The notes under the pieces: generated by a model
The model's database searches: none
Told to the model about the DNA's origin: nothing
What the model saw: only the letters and a program-made list of their open reading frames with translations
Part shown: positions 1-10,092 of the stretch, in pieces
Layout: the number at the start of each line of letters is the position of its first letter
How positions within the stretch are numbered: the stretch's first letter is position 1
Assembly: GCF_003589595.1 (NCBI RefSeq)
Contig: NW_020654422.1
Span: 19,644,094 to 19,708,093 of the forward strand
From: Hyposmocoma kahamanoa
Lineage: Eukaryota; Arthropoda; Insecta; Lepidoptera; Cosmopterigidae
Length of the DNA stretch: 64,000 nt
Direction: 5' to 3'
Made by a program: the position numbers and the translations under genes

Positions 1-195
1 TATTACCAAATTCACACCAAAACTTCGGTTATAGAATTTAATGTAGTTTCCAACCAATTCCAATAATTAAACCCATTACAGATTTCTATATAATAATATA
101 TAAAATCTTGTTCTTCTCAGTGGGAGAATGTTTGCTTTTCAATTTAGAGGACGAATCTCAGTGGTGGCATTATTATTATAATTGCTAACGAACTA

Positions 196-322
196 ACTGC
201 ATTGGCGAATGGTTACCATACTGGTCGGTCACGCAGAGGTCCGGAGTGTCCGAGCCGGGAGAAATATTTGTATGGCCTGCGTTTATTTCTCTCGTTAGTT
301 TGGGTGTAATTTGTGGTCCCTG
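196..322 (+). repeat. SINE-B (tRNA-headed), partial copy
   Basis: This is a diverged copy of the tRNA-headed repeat I call SINE-B. It has the tRNA-like head, then the conserved body with TATTTGTATGGCCTGCG and TTTGGGTGTAATTTGTGG. The A box is damaged. Cleaner copies are at 52218, 14011 and 6498. It is truncated at its 3' end, where a family C repeat follows. Confidence 0.7.
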
Positions 323-331
323 ACATATATT

Positions 332-720
332 AATTGAATATCAATTTAATAAAAATATAAATACAATGAATAACGATATCTCTAGCCGGGGCTGATAACT
401 GTAAATGTAACTGGGTGACGAAATATCATAGATTTCTCATAGATGGCGCTACGGCTAAAAAGTCGTTGAAAAACCAAATACAAAGATACGACTCAAGCAC
501 ACAGAAAAATTCGTGAGGTCCGCTGGTTCGTTCCATGGCTTAATTGGTATAGCGTCTGGCACGGTATGCTAGAAGACGTCGGTTCGAATCCGGCCGGATC
601 GAAGGAATTTGTTCTGAGTGTTCGATCTATGTATTAATAATTATAACAAACTAGTGGAGTAATATCACAAAAAATTATTGTATATCAATTCAAGAAAAAT
701 ATATTATTATTATATCTATT
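332..720 (+). repeat. Family C repeat with internal tRNA-like region
   Basis: The order is an AT-rich leader, a body with AGATGGCGCTACGGC, then a tRNA-like segment at about 530-600 with A-box-like TGGCTTAATTGG and B-box GGTTCGAATCC, then an AT-rich tail. The same order recurs at 11650, 12460, 13505, 17110, 26588, 41405 and 59263. The acceptor arms do not pair, so it is a SINE-like repeat, not a tRNA gene. Confidence 0.75.
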
Positions 721-865
721 CAACTTTTCTTAGATTAGACCAGCGCCCACCACCAAGCCGTAAAGGAGTTGATGCAGAATATGCAAACGATAATGTTAGA
801 CATGTTCAAGTTTAATAACGATGAAGATGATGAATCTGTGACGTTCAGCATAGATTATTTTTTAC

Positions 866-1133
866 CTTTTTTTATGACACTAAGTGCTGGGACGAACAAG
901 TCGTGCGCCTGATGGTAAGCGACACGCCTGTTCATAACAGTTGCCGTGCTACTCAGAGCTTTAAATCGCTCCCTGAGACATAAGTTGAAAAGTCCCATGC
1001 GCCTGTAGTTTCACCAGCACCCTTACCCTTCAAAACCAGAACACAGTAATGTGATGTATTACTGTTTAGCGGCAGAAATAGGTAGGGTTAAAGGCAGTAG
1101 TTCCCTGGACGAACTCTTTCACTGACTGCTACT
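866..1133 (-). repeat. Family A interspersed repeat
   Basis: This is a copy of the commonest repeat in the window. On this strand family A starts near a GAGCTCCTTGTGAAAGAG box, passes through TTCGTCCAGGGAAG, and ends in an A-rich tract after a TCGTCCC..CACTTGGTGTCATAA box. It has no tRNA-like promoter and no long ORF. About 20 copies are in the window. This one has an internal deletion near the ATTTAAAGCTCTGAG box. Confidence 0.8.
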
Positions 1134-1160
1134 AAAAATTCGTATCTTCTTGAGCTTTTT

Positions 1161-1370
1161 CTAATTCTTCTTCTTATCGTGACAATGCTTCCTTTCTTTT
1201 ACAAACATGTTGAGTTTGAATAATATGTTGTCTATCACCTTGATTGCGGTATTTGTGGCTGTGTGGAGATCTTCCCACGTACAGGTATTGGGGCACGCGA
1301 GGAAAACAAGCGAGTGTTGCATGGGCTGTGTTTGGGCATCGCAGTCACATCTAGTCAGACTAGCACCCTG
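1161..1370 (-). pseudogene. LINE reverse-transcriptase polyprotein, C-terminal remnant
   Basis: About 70 codons are open on the minus strand and end at a stop at 1161-1163. They contain a Cys-x-Cys pair followed by His and Cys (CDCDAQTQPMQHS, then LACPNTC), then a WEDL segment. That matches the cysteine/histidine tail after the reverse-transcriptase domain in many non-LTR retrotransposons, which contributes to nucleic-acid binding. The rest of the polyprotein is missing, and a family A copy abuts it. Assignment rests on motif pattern only, and the clade is not determined. Confidence 0.55.
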
Positions 1371-1785
1371 AACCTACATTTATACCTATCTGATTAATTA
1401 GCAAGTATTCTTTGTATATGAAAAATTTTTAGCAAAAAGAAACGAAACTATAATATATTAATTTTAAATACAAACATGTCCTGGCAAGTATTCAAAGCAA
1501 TTTTGAAAATTCCCACAAATTATGGTGTCGCATGATGATTTGTCAGATTGATAACTCGCTTGTTTGTTTGACGGAAATACAAAATTGTCCACGCTGCATT
1601 GACGCGGCGGTGTCACCCAGTGCAAGGGTTTAACGTGCCTGCAATTAGATACAAATTAACCATTGCATTCCCACATGTGATAATGGTTAAATAAACATAT
1701 CTATTTTGGGGAAGATGTGTCGTGCGAAATTTCTTTATATGTAAATTCCTTTACATGTCCTGTGCAGTGTGTTGTGATGTTTTTT

Positions 1786-1835
1786 AACCGACTTCATACA
1801 TAGAGATTCTCAATTCGACTGTGTTTGTGTGTGTT

Positions 1836-1887
<52 letters not shown>

Positions 1888-1897
1888 NNNNNNNNNN

Positions 1898-1953
<56 letters not shown>

Positions 1954-2075
1954 GTGCGCTATCACTCCGACATTTGGGAACCAATTACAATTATTATTTT
2001 TTATTGGAAAGGGGATAGCTCAGTAGTAATTCCGTTTAAATTTGAAGAAAGCATCCCATGTCCAAGGATGGCAAA
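1786..2075 (+). repeat. Family I repeat with internal (GT)n expansion
   Basis: It begins AACCGACTTCATACATAGAG and resumes after the microsatellite with a TTGGGAACCAATTACAATTA-like block and GTTTAAATTTGAAGAAAGC. Related blocks are at 12050, 28575, 39485 and 47200. It looks like a short non-coding mobile repeat. Element ends are not resolved. Confidence 0.5.
1821..1945. repeat. (GT)n microsatellite with 10-N gap
   Basis: This is a long, nearly pure GT/CA dinucleotide array broken by ten Ns at 1888-1897. The gap lies inside the array, so its true length is unknown. The Thr-His and Cys-Val reading frames across it are artefacts of the repeat. Confidence 0.95.
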
Positions 2076-2204
2076 ATAGGAAATGAATTCGGTTTCTTAA
2101 ATTTCACCCACATGTCGTTAACCGGTTTCAATAAAGTTTTGCACATCGACATAATTCCAAATGAAAATAAAATGTCATGGAGACTTAAAACTCTAAGATT
2201 CACA

Positions 2205-2640
2205 ATATTAACCTTAGAATTAAGTCCAAACTCGTGGTACCACGATTTCGTTTAACTAAGGTAAACTATTATGGGGAAGTGTATACGCTTTTACAACAAG
2301 ATTTCGGAGAATATTAAGATTATCATTTCCTAAGTTTAAACTTACATTAAAAGTATTTTAAATGAAAAGTCATATTACAAAATTGAAGAATATGTTTTAG
2401 ATAAAGAAGTATGGAAAGACAACAAGAATCTAGATTTCACACAATTATGATTCAAAGTGTATTCCAAAGCATTCAAGTTTATTTGAAAAGAGCAATCCCT
2501 AGAGTTTCCTGCTCGTTCTCCTCAGGGAGGTCAGCGTAGTGAACGAGCAGTAGCTCAAAAAGTAGTAGTAAAAAATGACGTTTCCAAGTGTAAAAATTTT
2601 ACCTATGGAATAATTGATTATTTGACTAAGTGGTACTGCA
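2205..2640 (+). mobile_element. LINE-G 3' end (5'-truncated non-LTR retrotransposon)
   Basis: This is the 3' part of a non-LTR retrotransposon also present at 49390 and 63528. It includes the decayed end of the reverse-transcriptase ORF (relatives read KVNDSFMGN and FYNKIPEH) and a 3' UTR with AGAGCAATCCCTAGAGTTTC. It runs out at GATTATTTGACT, the start of the TTTGAC-rich tail. In this copy the ORF is interrupted. 5' truncation is usual for target-primed insertion. Confidence 0.7.
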
Positions 2641-2790
2641 ACTGCTATAGGCAGGCGTGTCGCTTACATCAGGCATACGAGTTCATAAAAAAAGACAAAA
2701 AACTGTATTTATTGAGATTTTTTGTTAAATAACTCCTCTAGTTTTGTTATGATTATAAACAGAGAAATAAGAAACAAAAGCCCGTTTAGA

Positions 2791-3085
2791 GATCTATAAC
2801 AAAAACACATAGGAAAACTTCAACGACTCGGCAACGGGACCGGTATCACAGAGCGATGCTACGGTGCAGCTTGGACGTGAGTTCAAGTCCCACCGGGTCG
2901 ACGAGATGTCCTGTGGGTTCGATCTTTGTATTTATAATAATAACAAAACGAGTTGATTTCACAAAAAATCTCAATAAATACATTTGATCCAAAAGCGACA
3001 TCTGCGTCAGTTGTGATACCTGTTAAGGTATCGACTGCGGTGAGAAGGTTATTCAAAAATCTCTCACTAGATGTCACGCCTACAT
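2791..3085 (+). repeat. Family F tRNA-headed repeat, copy 1
   Basis: The tRNA-like core is at about 2836-2910, with GTGCAGCTTGGACG and a B box GAGTTCAAGTCCCACC. The A box is mutated (GGTATCACAGAGCG instead of GTAGCTCAGTTGG). A second unit follows directly at 3086. It is derived from a tRNA but is not a functional gene. Confidence 0.65.
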
Positions 3086-3270
3086 ATATCTATAGCAAAA
3101 ACATATAAGAGAATTTTGATGGCTCGGTAACTGGACCCGTAGCTCAGTTGACAAGAGCAATGCTACGGTGCAACATGGACGTGGGTTCAAGTCCCACTGG
3201 GTTGACGAAAGAAAAATTCTTTGTATTCATAATCTCAACAAAATCTCAATATTCCTGTTACGATGTTTAA
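3086..3270 (+). repeat. Family F tRNA-headed repeat, copy 2
   Basis: The tRNA-like core is better preserved than in the preceding unit: GGACCCGTAGCTCAGTTG (A box) and GGGTTCAAGTCCCACTGGG (B box). The acceptor arms pair only partly. A third, shorter copy is at 60205. Two units in direct repeat suggest a tandem or repeated insertion. Confidence 0.65.
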
Positions 3271-3469
3271 TTCTCTTTTTCTACAAAATTAACTTGTTTA
3301 TTCTTTTAAAATTACAATAAATAGAGCAGCGCAAACAGAATTGCTGACACAAAGCATCCGGCAAGAATTTATCTACAGAATAACTATCAAAACAAGACTG
3401 CCTCAACATCGACGGATCCATCCGCAATTTGCCTTTGAGACTGCCGACACTCAGACATTTTACAAACTC

Positions 3470-3505
3470 TGAAGACTCTTATCGCAACGCGATAAGATCT
3501 TATCC
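3470..3505. promoter_or_regulatory. Clustered GATA motifs in a small inverted repeat
   Basis: TTATCGCAACGCGATAA followed by GATCTTATCC gives three GATA/TATC cores within about 30 bases, two of them in inverted orientation. The flanks (3320-3660) show no recognised repeat. Chance occurrence is quite possible. Confidence 0.2.
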
Positions 3506-3722
3506 AGTGACAATTCCGTCATTGTCCCGCCCATTAACGCCCGCGAATGCCTATTAAAAATCCAATCAACACGCACTTATTCATCTGTCCGTAGAAAAGT
3601 GTAGACACGCCGACATCAGTGTCGAGTGTGCTTTGAGAAATTGTTTAATTACCTACCGGAATTGTTAATGTTGAACACAGGCAACCATTGAGGTCTTACA
3701 CCCGCTAGAAGAGAAGGATTAT

Positions 3723-3786
3723 CTTCAAGCGTGAAATACACAGAGAAAGGGTGCGCACCCGCTCTCTGTGTGTTTCACGTTTTAAG
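3723..3786. repeat. Near-perfect 64-bp palindrome
   Basis: There are two arms of about 32 bp with no spacer around the centre GGGTGCGCACCC (axis between 3754 and 3755). Arms share GTGAAA.ACACAGAGA with a few mismatches. It could be a small foldback element or the tip of one. Confidence 0.8.
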
Positions 3787-3804
3787 CAACTGATTTTCCT
3801 CATT

Positions 3805-4002
3805 TTGGCAAAGCGGCTACGGTGTGAAGGCATAGTCCCATTGCTGGGCATGTACCTCCTCACAATGAGAGGATTTACGCTGTATTTCCCAATCGGGGCC
3901 ATTGTGTATTCGGAACTTCACGCACAGTATTAAATTGTATTGCAGATGTGTGCAGGTTTTTCACGATGTTCGCCTTCATTGAAAGGTTCATGGTAAATTT
4001 GT
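3805..4002 (+). repeat. Family J interspersed repeat fragment
   Basis: The blocks TTGCTGGGCATGTACCTCC, CACAATGAGAGGATTTACGC, CTTCACGCACAG and TTTTTCACGATGTTCGCC follow each other. I recognise this order as a common lepidopteran retroelement 3' region. A shorter piece is at about 14985-15062. The class (RTE-derived or SINE) is not certain. Confidence 0.5.
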
Positions 4003-4065
4003 AATTAAATATGCCAGAGATGATTTACCTAAGGTAAATCGTGTATTTGTGAGGCATATTTAATT
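4003..4065. repeat. Nested inverted repeats
   Basis: A perfect 13-bp outer pair (AATTAAATATGCC and its complement at 4053-4065) encloses a perfect 8-bp inner pair (GATTTACC/GGTAAATC with a TAA loop at 4022-4040). It lies at the downstream edge of family J. Confidence 0.8.
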
Positions 4066-5292
4066 TTTTTGGAAGATTAGTCTTCAAATAGAAAATTCAC
4101 TGCACTATTAGTACCAAATCATAAAAATTAACTCCGTTTAAATATGCCAGAATGGTTAGAACAGAACCAATTTAGAAAATCGTTGTGCCACCGAGGTCAA
4201 TAGTACTTGGTTGATGTTGGTTTGTTTTCCTGTGACACAGCGTATCATCTCCACTCTGCTTGAGTAAATATTGACCTTATAATAGTTAAACCTCGTCAAA
4301 TAACATTTTATTAAAGAACACATCGATAATTTAGAGTATTTCATAATTTGAACTTTTCAACAATAATAAGATATCTTTTTGAATAAGTACAAACCTAAAT
4401 TAATTGGAATTTCAGGTCTTTTTATTTTTACCGGTATTTTTGTTTGGGTATTTAATTTAAACTTTCAATAATGAAGGTACTTTTTCACGCGCGTGATCAA
4501 AGAACGTCACTGACGTCATTAAATTTCTCCGACGTAGTCTTTTCTGATACGCGTATGATTACTACCTGTCATTTATTCGTACTTGCTAGCAGTATACGAA
4601 ACAATTTAAAGAATTATATTTCAGTGAAGAGAAACTTACAGAAAGCAATTTGCGCCGCATGTGAAAAATCACCATTTGACATGAAACTACTACCTGTCAC
4701 CAAGATACGTGGACCTTATACCAGCCCCTGGCCACAAATTTAACTCAGTTGTGGACTTGGAAATTGCCTCTCATAACTCTCAAGTCCCATTCAATTTCCG
4801 ACCCACCACCTTTCTGTGACCCAATAAAGCGAACCTTTGACTGTGACTAATTCTGTTAGTTTTACACAGAGCGGCGCCAGCAGTCGTAAAAAACAAACAA
4901 ACATTCCGTAGAACTAATAAGTGTGTAATTTTGTTAGGGAGGCTCTATGTAGGCGGTCCACCGGCCCTCATAAGGATGTAGGAAATTAATATGCTGATCT
5001 TACGTGACTTGCCACAAAAACTTGTTAAGGAAACACCGGTATCGTGGAAACTGGGTATGTGAGGAACGAGGCAACATTAATAATTGTCATTTTGGCTTTG
5101 AACACTTGCACTCCTACCTTTGTACAGGTTGCGCAATTTAGTTAAACAGGACTTTATTCTATTCTATAGGACTCTAAGCAAATATATATGGAGTGTACTA
5201 TATCTGCATCTAAAATCTCGGAATAGTTGTATTCTAATTCAATTAAGTAAATTTACAATTGAAATCGTCATAATGAGTATGTATGTTTGTTA
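4066..5292. other. No recognised gene or repeat
   Basis: The sequence is AT-rich. A 90-codon frame at 4471-4743 has an ATG but matches no family I know and shows no clear coding signature. AATAAAGCGAACCTTTG at about 4824 is shared with 55956-55974 (AATAAAGAAGCGAACCTTTG), so it may be a polyadenylation region of some retroelement. Confidence 0.4.
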
Positions 5293-5477
5293 ATTGCCTC
5301 TGTGGCCGAACGTTTACCATGCTGGACTGCCACGCAGTGGTCGCGGGTCCAATTACCGGGCCAGTAGAAATATTTGTATCGCCTTCATTTCTTTATCTCG
5401 TGAGGTTGGGTGTAATTTGTGGTTGTCTATGAGTATGTGTATGTGTGTGTGTATGTATGTGTGTGTGTGTTTGTGTT
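5293..5477 (+). repeat. SINE-B copy with GT-rich tail
   Basis: The tRNA-like head TGGCCGAACGTTTACC is followed by the SINE-B body. The usual 3' part after GTGGTTGTCTATG is replaced by a TATGTG-rich microsatellite. The B box is mutated (GGGTCCAATTACC). Confidence 0.75.
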
Positions 5478-5570
5478 TTGTGAATCGATTCTTTATATAT
5501 CGATATTCTTTTTTTGTTGAAAAAGTATAGGTACATACCTTTGGTCCCATTTTTATTTTTTTCTATTTTT

Positions 5571-5795
5571 CATGGTGGTAAGCGACACGCCTAGCTATTA
5601 CCGTTGCAGTGCCACTCAGAGCTTTAAATCGCAAAGATCTTAGGGGCACTGCCACTGCGCCCGTCAACTTGAGACATAAGTTAACAAGTCCCATGTGACT
5701 GTAATTTTACCAGCACCCTTACCTTTCAAAATCGGACCGCAATGTATGGTGAAGAAAATAGGTAAGGTTAGCTCTGGCACTGGTGACATTTATAT
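5571..5795 (-). repeat. Family A repeat
   Basis: Recognised by GTCACTTG-proximal truncation, the TTAAATCGCAAAGATCTTAG block and the CACCAGCACCCTTACC block on the plus strand. Both ends are truncated relative to 57050. Confidence 0.75.
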
Positions 5796-6497
5796 GAACT
5801 ACCATCAGTTCAGATCTCTAATTATAATATATGAATGAAGGGAATTGTCTTAGCATATTGCTGTTTTTCAGCCTCCGCCCGACTGAATGAGAAACCAAGG
5901 ATTACAATCATACTATGTAGGTGTGTTACAATTTAAGATAGATTTCATTATAGCCACGGTAAAAAGAAAGAATTTAAATACCTGATCGACGTACCTTTTT
6001 GACGATGCCGTCATCGCACATTCACGCTTAAACGGACCAAGAAGCGTGAAAATCATTATCTTCATTTAATTTAGAGCAGAGTAATGTTTCAAAGGCCCAT
6101 AAACGTGGCAGATTAAGTGCGACCGTAAAGTCGATACATTAACCTTTCACCGGCACTATTTACTGGAGTAATTGATTCTTATATTCGAACGCGGTTAACA
6201 TCAAACTCGCGTTATTCTTTTCAAAGGAAATGACGCGTCGGAGAAATAGGGACAAAACTGTATACTTTTTTCTAACTTCAGAATCCTCCTATGATACCGG
6301 CACGCTATGATGGCCGTTTTGACGTTTGCCCGCTTATCAAGTTTCGTATTAATTGATAACTACGTTGAAGGTGCTAATTGCTGTACGTTATTGTCAATAG
6401 TGACGTGCAGAAAATTTATGGAACGTATAATTTTACGACACAACTCGGCATTTGCTTTTCGAAATTCAAAATTTTACAAAATGATCGTCACTTATTA
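5796..6497. other. Unannotated, low-repeat sequence
   Basis: No recognised repeat or coding family. The 63-codon frame at 6307-6498 has no recognisable domain. Contains CpG-containing stretches near 6000 and 6180-6240. Confidence 0.4.
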
Positions 6498-6716
6498 ATA
6501 AATAAATAAATAACGCACACATTCAACATAGCCCCGCACTAGGGAAACCCTGTGTCGCGGGTGCCATGGACACACACATAGACAACTACAAATTACACCC
6601 AAACTCACGGGAGAAATAATTGTAGGCCATACTACTATTTCTCCCGGCCCGGGAATCGAACCTGGGACCTCTGCGTGGCAGTCCGGCATGGTAACTGTTT
6701 GGCCACAGAGGCAGTT
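6498..6716 (-). repeat. SINE-B, near full length
   Basis: On the minus strand it reads head to tail: ACTGCCTCTGTGGCC, B box CCAGGTTCGATTCCC, body with TTTGGGTGTAATTTG, CCATGGCACCCGCGACACAG, and a TTATTTATTTATT tail. tRNA A and B boxes imply RNA polymerase III transcription. A possible duplicated target is not obvious. Confidence 0.85.
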
Positions 6717-7171
6717 ATTGGATCTTATTGGATCGCTGGCCAGCACAACTGCTACCTCCGGCTAACTCGCGTCAAAGCTCAATGCAAAATAAAGCAGTTT
6801 CGAATTGACGTTGCATCTTTTCATTGAAATATATTGAATGAAAAAATTTTATTTTCCTTTTATTAAAACTTATTAATCAGCTACCCCTTGCAATACTAGA
6901 TATATAAAATCTAAAAACTTATAGATGTGACGTGTGAGATATAATTGAGAGTTCACCTCACTATTGTAATCAGTCAAAACGGTCAAAAAATTAATGGGTG
7001 CGCTTTACTTGTGTAATTTTTTGTTTTTTATGTTACCAAGAGACGAGACGACCAAGCACGACAAGCAAATTTTTTCACTAGGGTGGTAAGCATTATAGTA
7101 TATGCCATCGACATGATAAGAAGAAGAAGGCTACATAAACCGCCAAGATGGCTCCATGTGGCTTGGGGCCT

Positions 7172-7453
7172 TCTTTTTTTTATGACACCAAGTGACGGCA
7201 TATCCTAGCCTATCCATAACAAGTGTAGTGCCACTCAGAGCTTTAAATCACAAAGATCTGAGGGGCACTGCCACTGCGCCAGTCACCCTGAGACAGAAGT
7301 TCACAAGTCCCATGTCGCTGTAATTTCACCAGCACGTTCGTGACTTCAAAACCGGAACGCAGTAATGCTCATATTACCGCTTGGCGGCAGAAATAGGCAA
7401 GATGGCAGTACTTCCTTGGACGAACTCTTTCACAAGGTGCTCTACTGCTACTA
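7172..7453 (-). repeat. Family A, near full length
   Basis: It runs from the poly(T)/TATGACACCAAGTGACGG end on the plus strand to AGGTGCTCTACTGCTACTAC. It has a local deletion in the CAAGTCGTGCGCCTGATGG block. Confidence 0.85.
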
Positions 7454-7464
7454 CGGGAAGCGAA

Positions 7465-7680
7465 CCTGTTGCACCACCTCCATAACCGAGTTTGTCATTT
7501 TCTGTCTGCAGTCTTTCGCAAATCGCCACTCCATTTGGCCCTAGGGTGAACTACACTACGTTTGCCGAGTCGTGTTCTCCACTCTAGAAGTTCCTCTATC
7601 GGTTATTGGTTCTTTGACAGATATAGCCCACAGCCACTTCACCTTGCTTATTCTAACAGGTATGTCGATTCATGGACTAT
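7465..7680 (-). pseudogene. RTE-type LINE, decayed C-terminal fragment
   Basis: On the minus strand the sequence encodes pieces such as KVKWLWA and a later basic segment in shifting frames. This pattern resembles the KWxWAGHI...RPPTRW tail of RTE/BovB-like reverse transcriptases, which lies after the polymerase domain. Stops and frameshifts are frequent. The match is by pattern memory and is tentative. Confidence 0.35.
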
Positions 7681-9129
7681 TTTTATACGCACATCAAAAG
7701 TGTATACGGATCTAGCACGTTTTTGCTAATCACTGAAAACCAGGTTTTTAATTGATGTCTTTTTTAAGACCGATATTTTTTTTTGGTCAGTTTAATTTTT
7801 AAACCTAATGATAAACACATGCTTGATCTCTACACTTTTTTGATAAATGTATTTATCCCATGGAGAAGCAAAGACTGTAGTCCGTACTACCTAGTCGTCT
7901 ATAAGATAAAAACTTCGCTTGTGTATCTCACACTATAATAATTATGGTTAACAACCTGTGTAAAGCTTTCTTTTAGAATGAAACTTACACAATTTATAGG
8001 CGGCGTAAATTCGTATAAAAATCGGAGAGCATCCGTTAATTTATTTAACAAGAAGCAGTGGTATTGTAAAGAAAGATTTATTATGAAAACAAACATTGTA
8101 AATCTTGGCAATTAATACAATATCCCAACAAATACATAAATGTAAAAAAAGGGCCAAGCTCGTATAAAAAATAAATGAGTGTCAAAGTTTTTTGCCTTCA
8201 ACAATATTTTATTATCAGTTATTTTAATATCACAATTTTTCATGTTCTATCCTTTAAATTTTAATAAATGTTATATAATTTTATAATGTAATTTAATGTA
8301 AAACGATATAAAATAAGTAAACACAAAATTTGCAAAATAAACATAAAAATGCAATTACAATTTCTTTTTTCTTAGTATGTTATCCTTTAGGGTGTGATGA
8401 TAAATGAGTGAATCAGATAGCCCTTCAATTGAGCGAACTTGAAAAGCTTTTGATCGTGTTAAATTTAAAACAAGATTTTTATGAAATTAAGTAATTAGCA
8501 CTAATTTAAATTAGTTCATAGCGCTAGAAGAATAAAAGTTCTAACAGTAAAAACAGTGCTTGAATTTGTTCACATAAAATGTGACATGGCAAATAATTTT
8601 TTCCAAACTTGGCCGGCAAACAACCGTGTGCTTAGTAATAATGCTAACAAGGGCCTTTATGGTGAGAACTGCGCATAACATTTTGTTATACTAAATGTGG
8701 TAAATCTTACAGTTGTAAATGTTCTTTGGTTCTTTAACGAAGAAATGCATCATGGACTGAATCAATAAATATAAAAGATTTTAATCTGGATAACCAAAAC
8801 TTGATCTTCCAATTTCCCTCGATAATAATCTCAAAATCGGTTCAATACTATGTAAGTAAACGTGAAATAAAACCGAATGCGGCGCAGCCTTATAAACGTG
8901 ATAATCTGCAGGTGAAGATAACTTACGGCGAAATTGTGAAGAGGCGTAATTTTGCAATCAAACATGCAGACAAGATACGTTCTCTAAAAGCGTAATATGT
9001 TGAAAACAGACCAAAAAAGGACCTTTTTATATACATATAGTTTAGGTTCACGTTTATCTATAATCTCACTAGATGAGATATGAATATATCAACGGAAATG
9101 GATACGTTGGTTCTCAGCTTTGCTGGTCT
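7681..9129. other. Unannotated AT-rich stretch
   Basis: Nothing recognised. Short open frames at 7899-8111 (minus) and 8801-8995 (plus) have no recognisable motif and lie in AT-rich sequence. Confidence 0.5.
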
Positions 9130-9445
9130 TCGGTAGGCACACAAAAAACAATGGAGTGCCTCAATTGTTATGAAAACCGTTTGCGCCAAAACTCACACAT
9201 TCATAATTTGATGCACTATGAAATCGTAAAAAGAAGTAACAAATTCTGGACTAATTAATATAATTTAAAATTTACCTTGTTGGCATATCGTTGAAAGTCA
9301 ATACCGTCTTCAAATAAATAAAGGAATGTCAATTACCTGTTACTGCAAGTTACGACGTTTTAATTTTATATTGAAATTTTAATTACTGTGCTACCATCTA
9401 GCGGTTAATAGCTAAACGACGACGAATTCGGGATGTTTACGAAGT
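9130..9445 (+). repeat. Family H repeat, uninterrupted copy
   Basis: It shares, in order, CGCCAAAACTCACACATT, AATTCTGGACT, AAGTTACGACGTTTTAAT, CATCTAGCGGTT and ACGACGAATT-like blocks with 53030-53540. This copy lacks the inverted-repeat insertion present there and so serves as the empty site. Confidence 0.75.
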
Positions 9446-9807
9446 TCTCTAAAAAAGAACCGACTATGTTTTTTAGACCTAATGTGTTATCTAAAATATA
9501 AATAAAAAAAGGAAAAGAAAATTTACCCTCAGCGATCTCAACAGTACCTTTTCTGACGATTGACACAAACGTTTATAACCAGACGGTAAACTTCAGCTGT
9601 TTCATTTGCCACGTATAACGAGCTGTAAACAGGTGAAATTACGATCGGACACGCGAACAATTGATTGGTACTTTTTAATGATCAGAAGCGTTGGATTTGG
9701 GGATCTGAAAAAGTCGATACGAATCGAAAGCGAACAAATCGATTACCGATTAAAATGAAATCCCGATATTTAGTTTAGATTCTTCTACTGTGAAGTACAC
9801 TTCTCTT

Positions 9808-10092
9808 CTTTTTTTATGATATCAAATGACGTGATGGACAAGTTGTGCGCCTGGAGGTACGCGGCACGCCTATCCATAGAAGTTGGAGTAGCACTCAGAT
9901 GGCAAAAGAGAAGATGACTAAATGGCAAAGATCTAAGAGGCACTGCCCCTTCGTCCTCCACGCTGAGATATAAGTTGACAAGTCTCATACCCTTTAAAAC
10001 ATTGCTCACATTACTAATTGGCGGCAGAAATAGACAAGAAGGTGGCAGTACTTCCCTGGATGTAGATGTTCACAAGGATCGTTACTGTTACT
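9808..10092 (-). repeat. Family A, rearranged copy
   Basis: It starts at TTTTTTTATGATATCAAATG. It contains a non-family block GATGGCAAAAGAGAAGATG before the GCAAAGATCTAAGAGGCAC block, indicating local rearrangement. Confidence 0.8.

Noticed and set aside
530..600. Possible tRNA gene (A box TGGCTTAATTGG, B box GGTTCGAATCC)
   Set aside because: Acceptor arms do not pair and the same segment recurs many times with a conserved non-tRNA body, so it is a repeat.
1784..1984. Open frames of Thr-His and Cys-Val repeats on both strands
   Set aside because: They are translations of the (GT)n microsatellite, interrupted by ten Ns.
3134..3207. Possible tRNA gene in family F
   Set aside because: The boxes are good but the acceptor stem is only partly paired, there is no clear anticodon loop, and the segment is part of a repeated unit.
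4471..4743. 90-codon ATG frame
   Set aside because: No recognisable motif or supporting context. Could be chance at this length.
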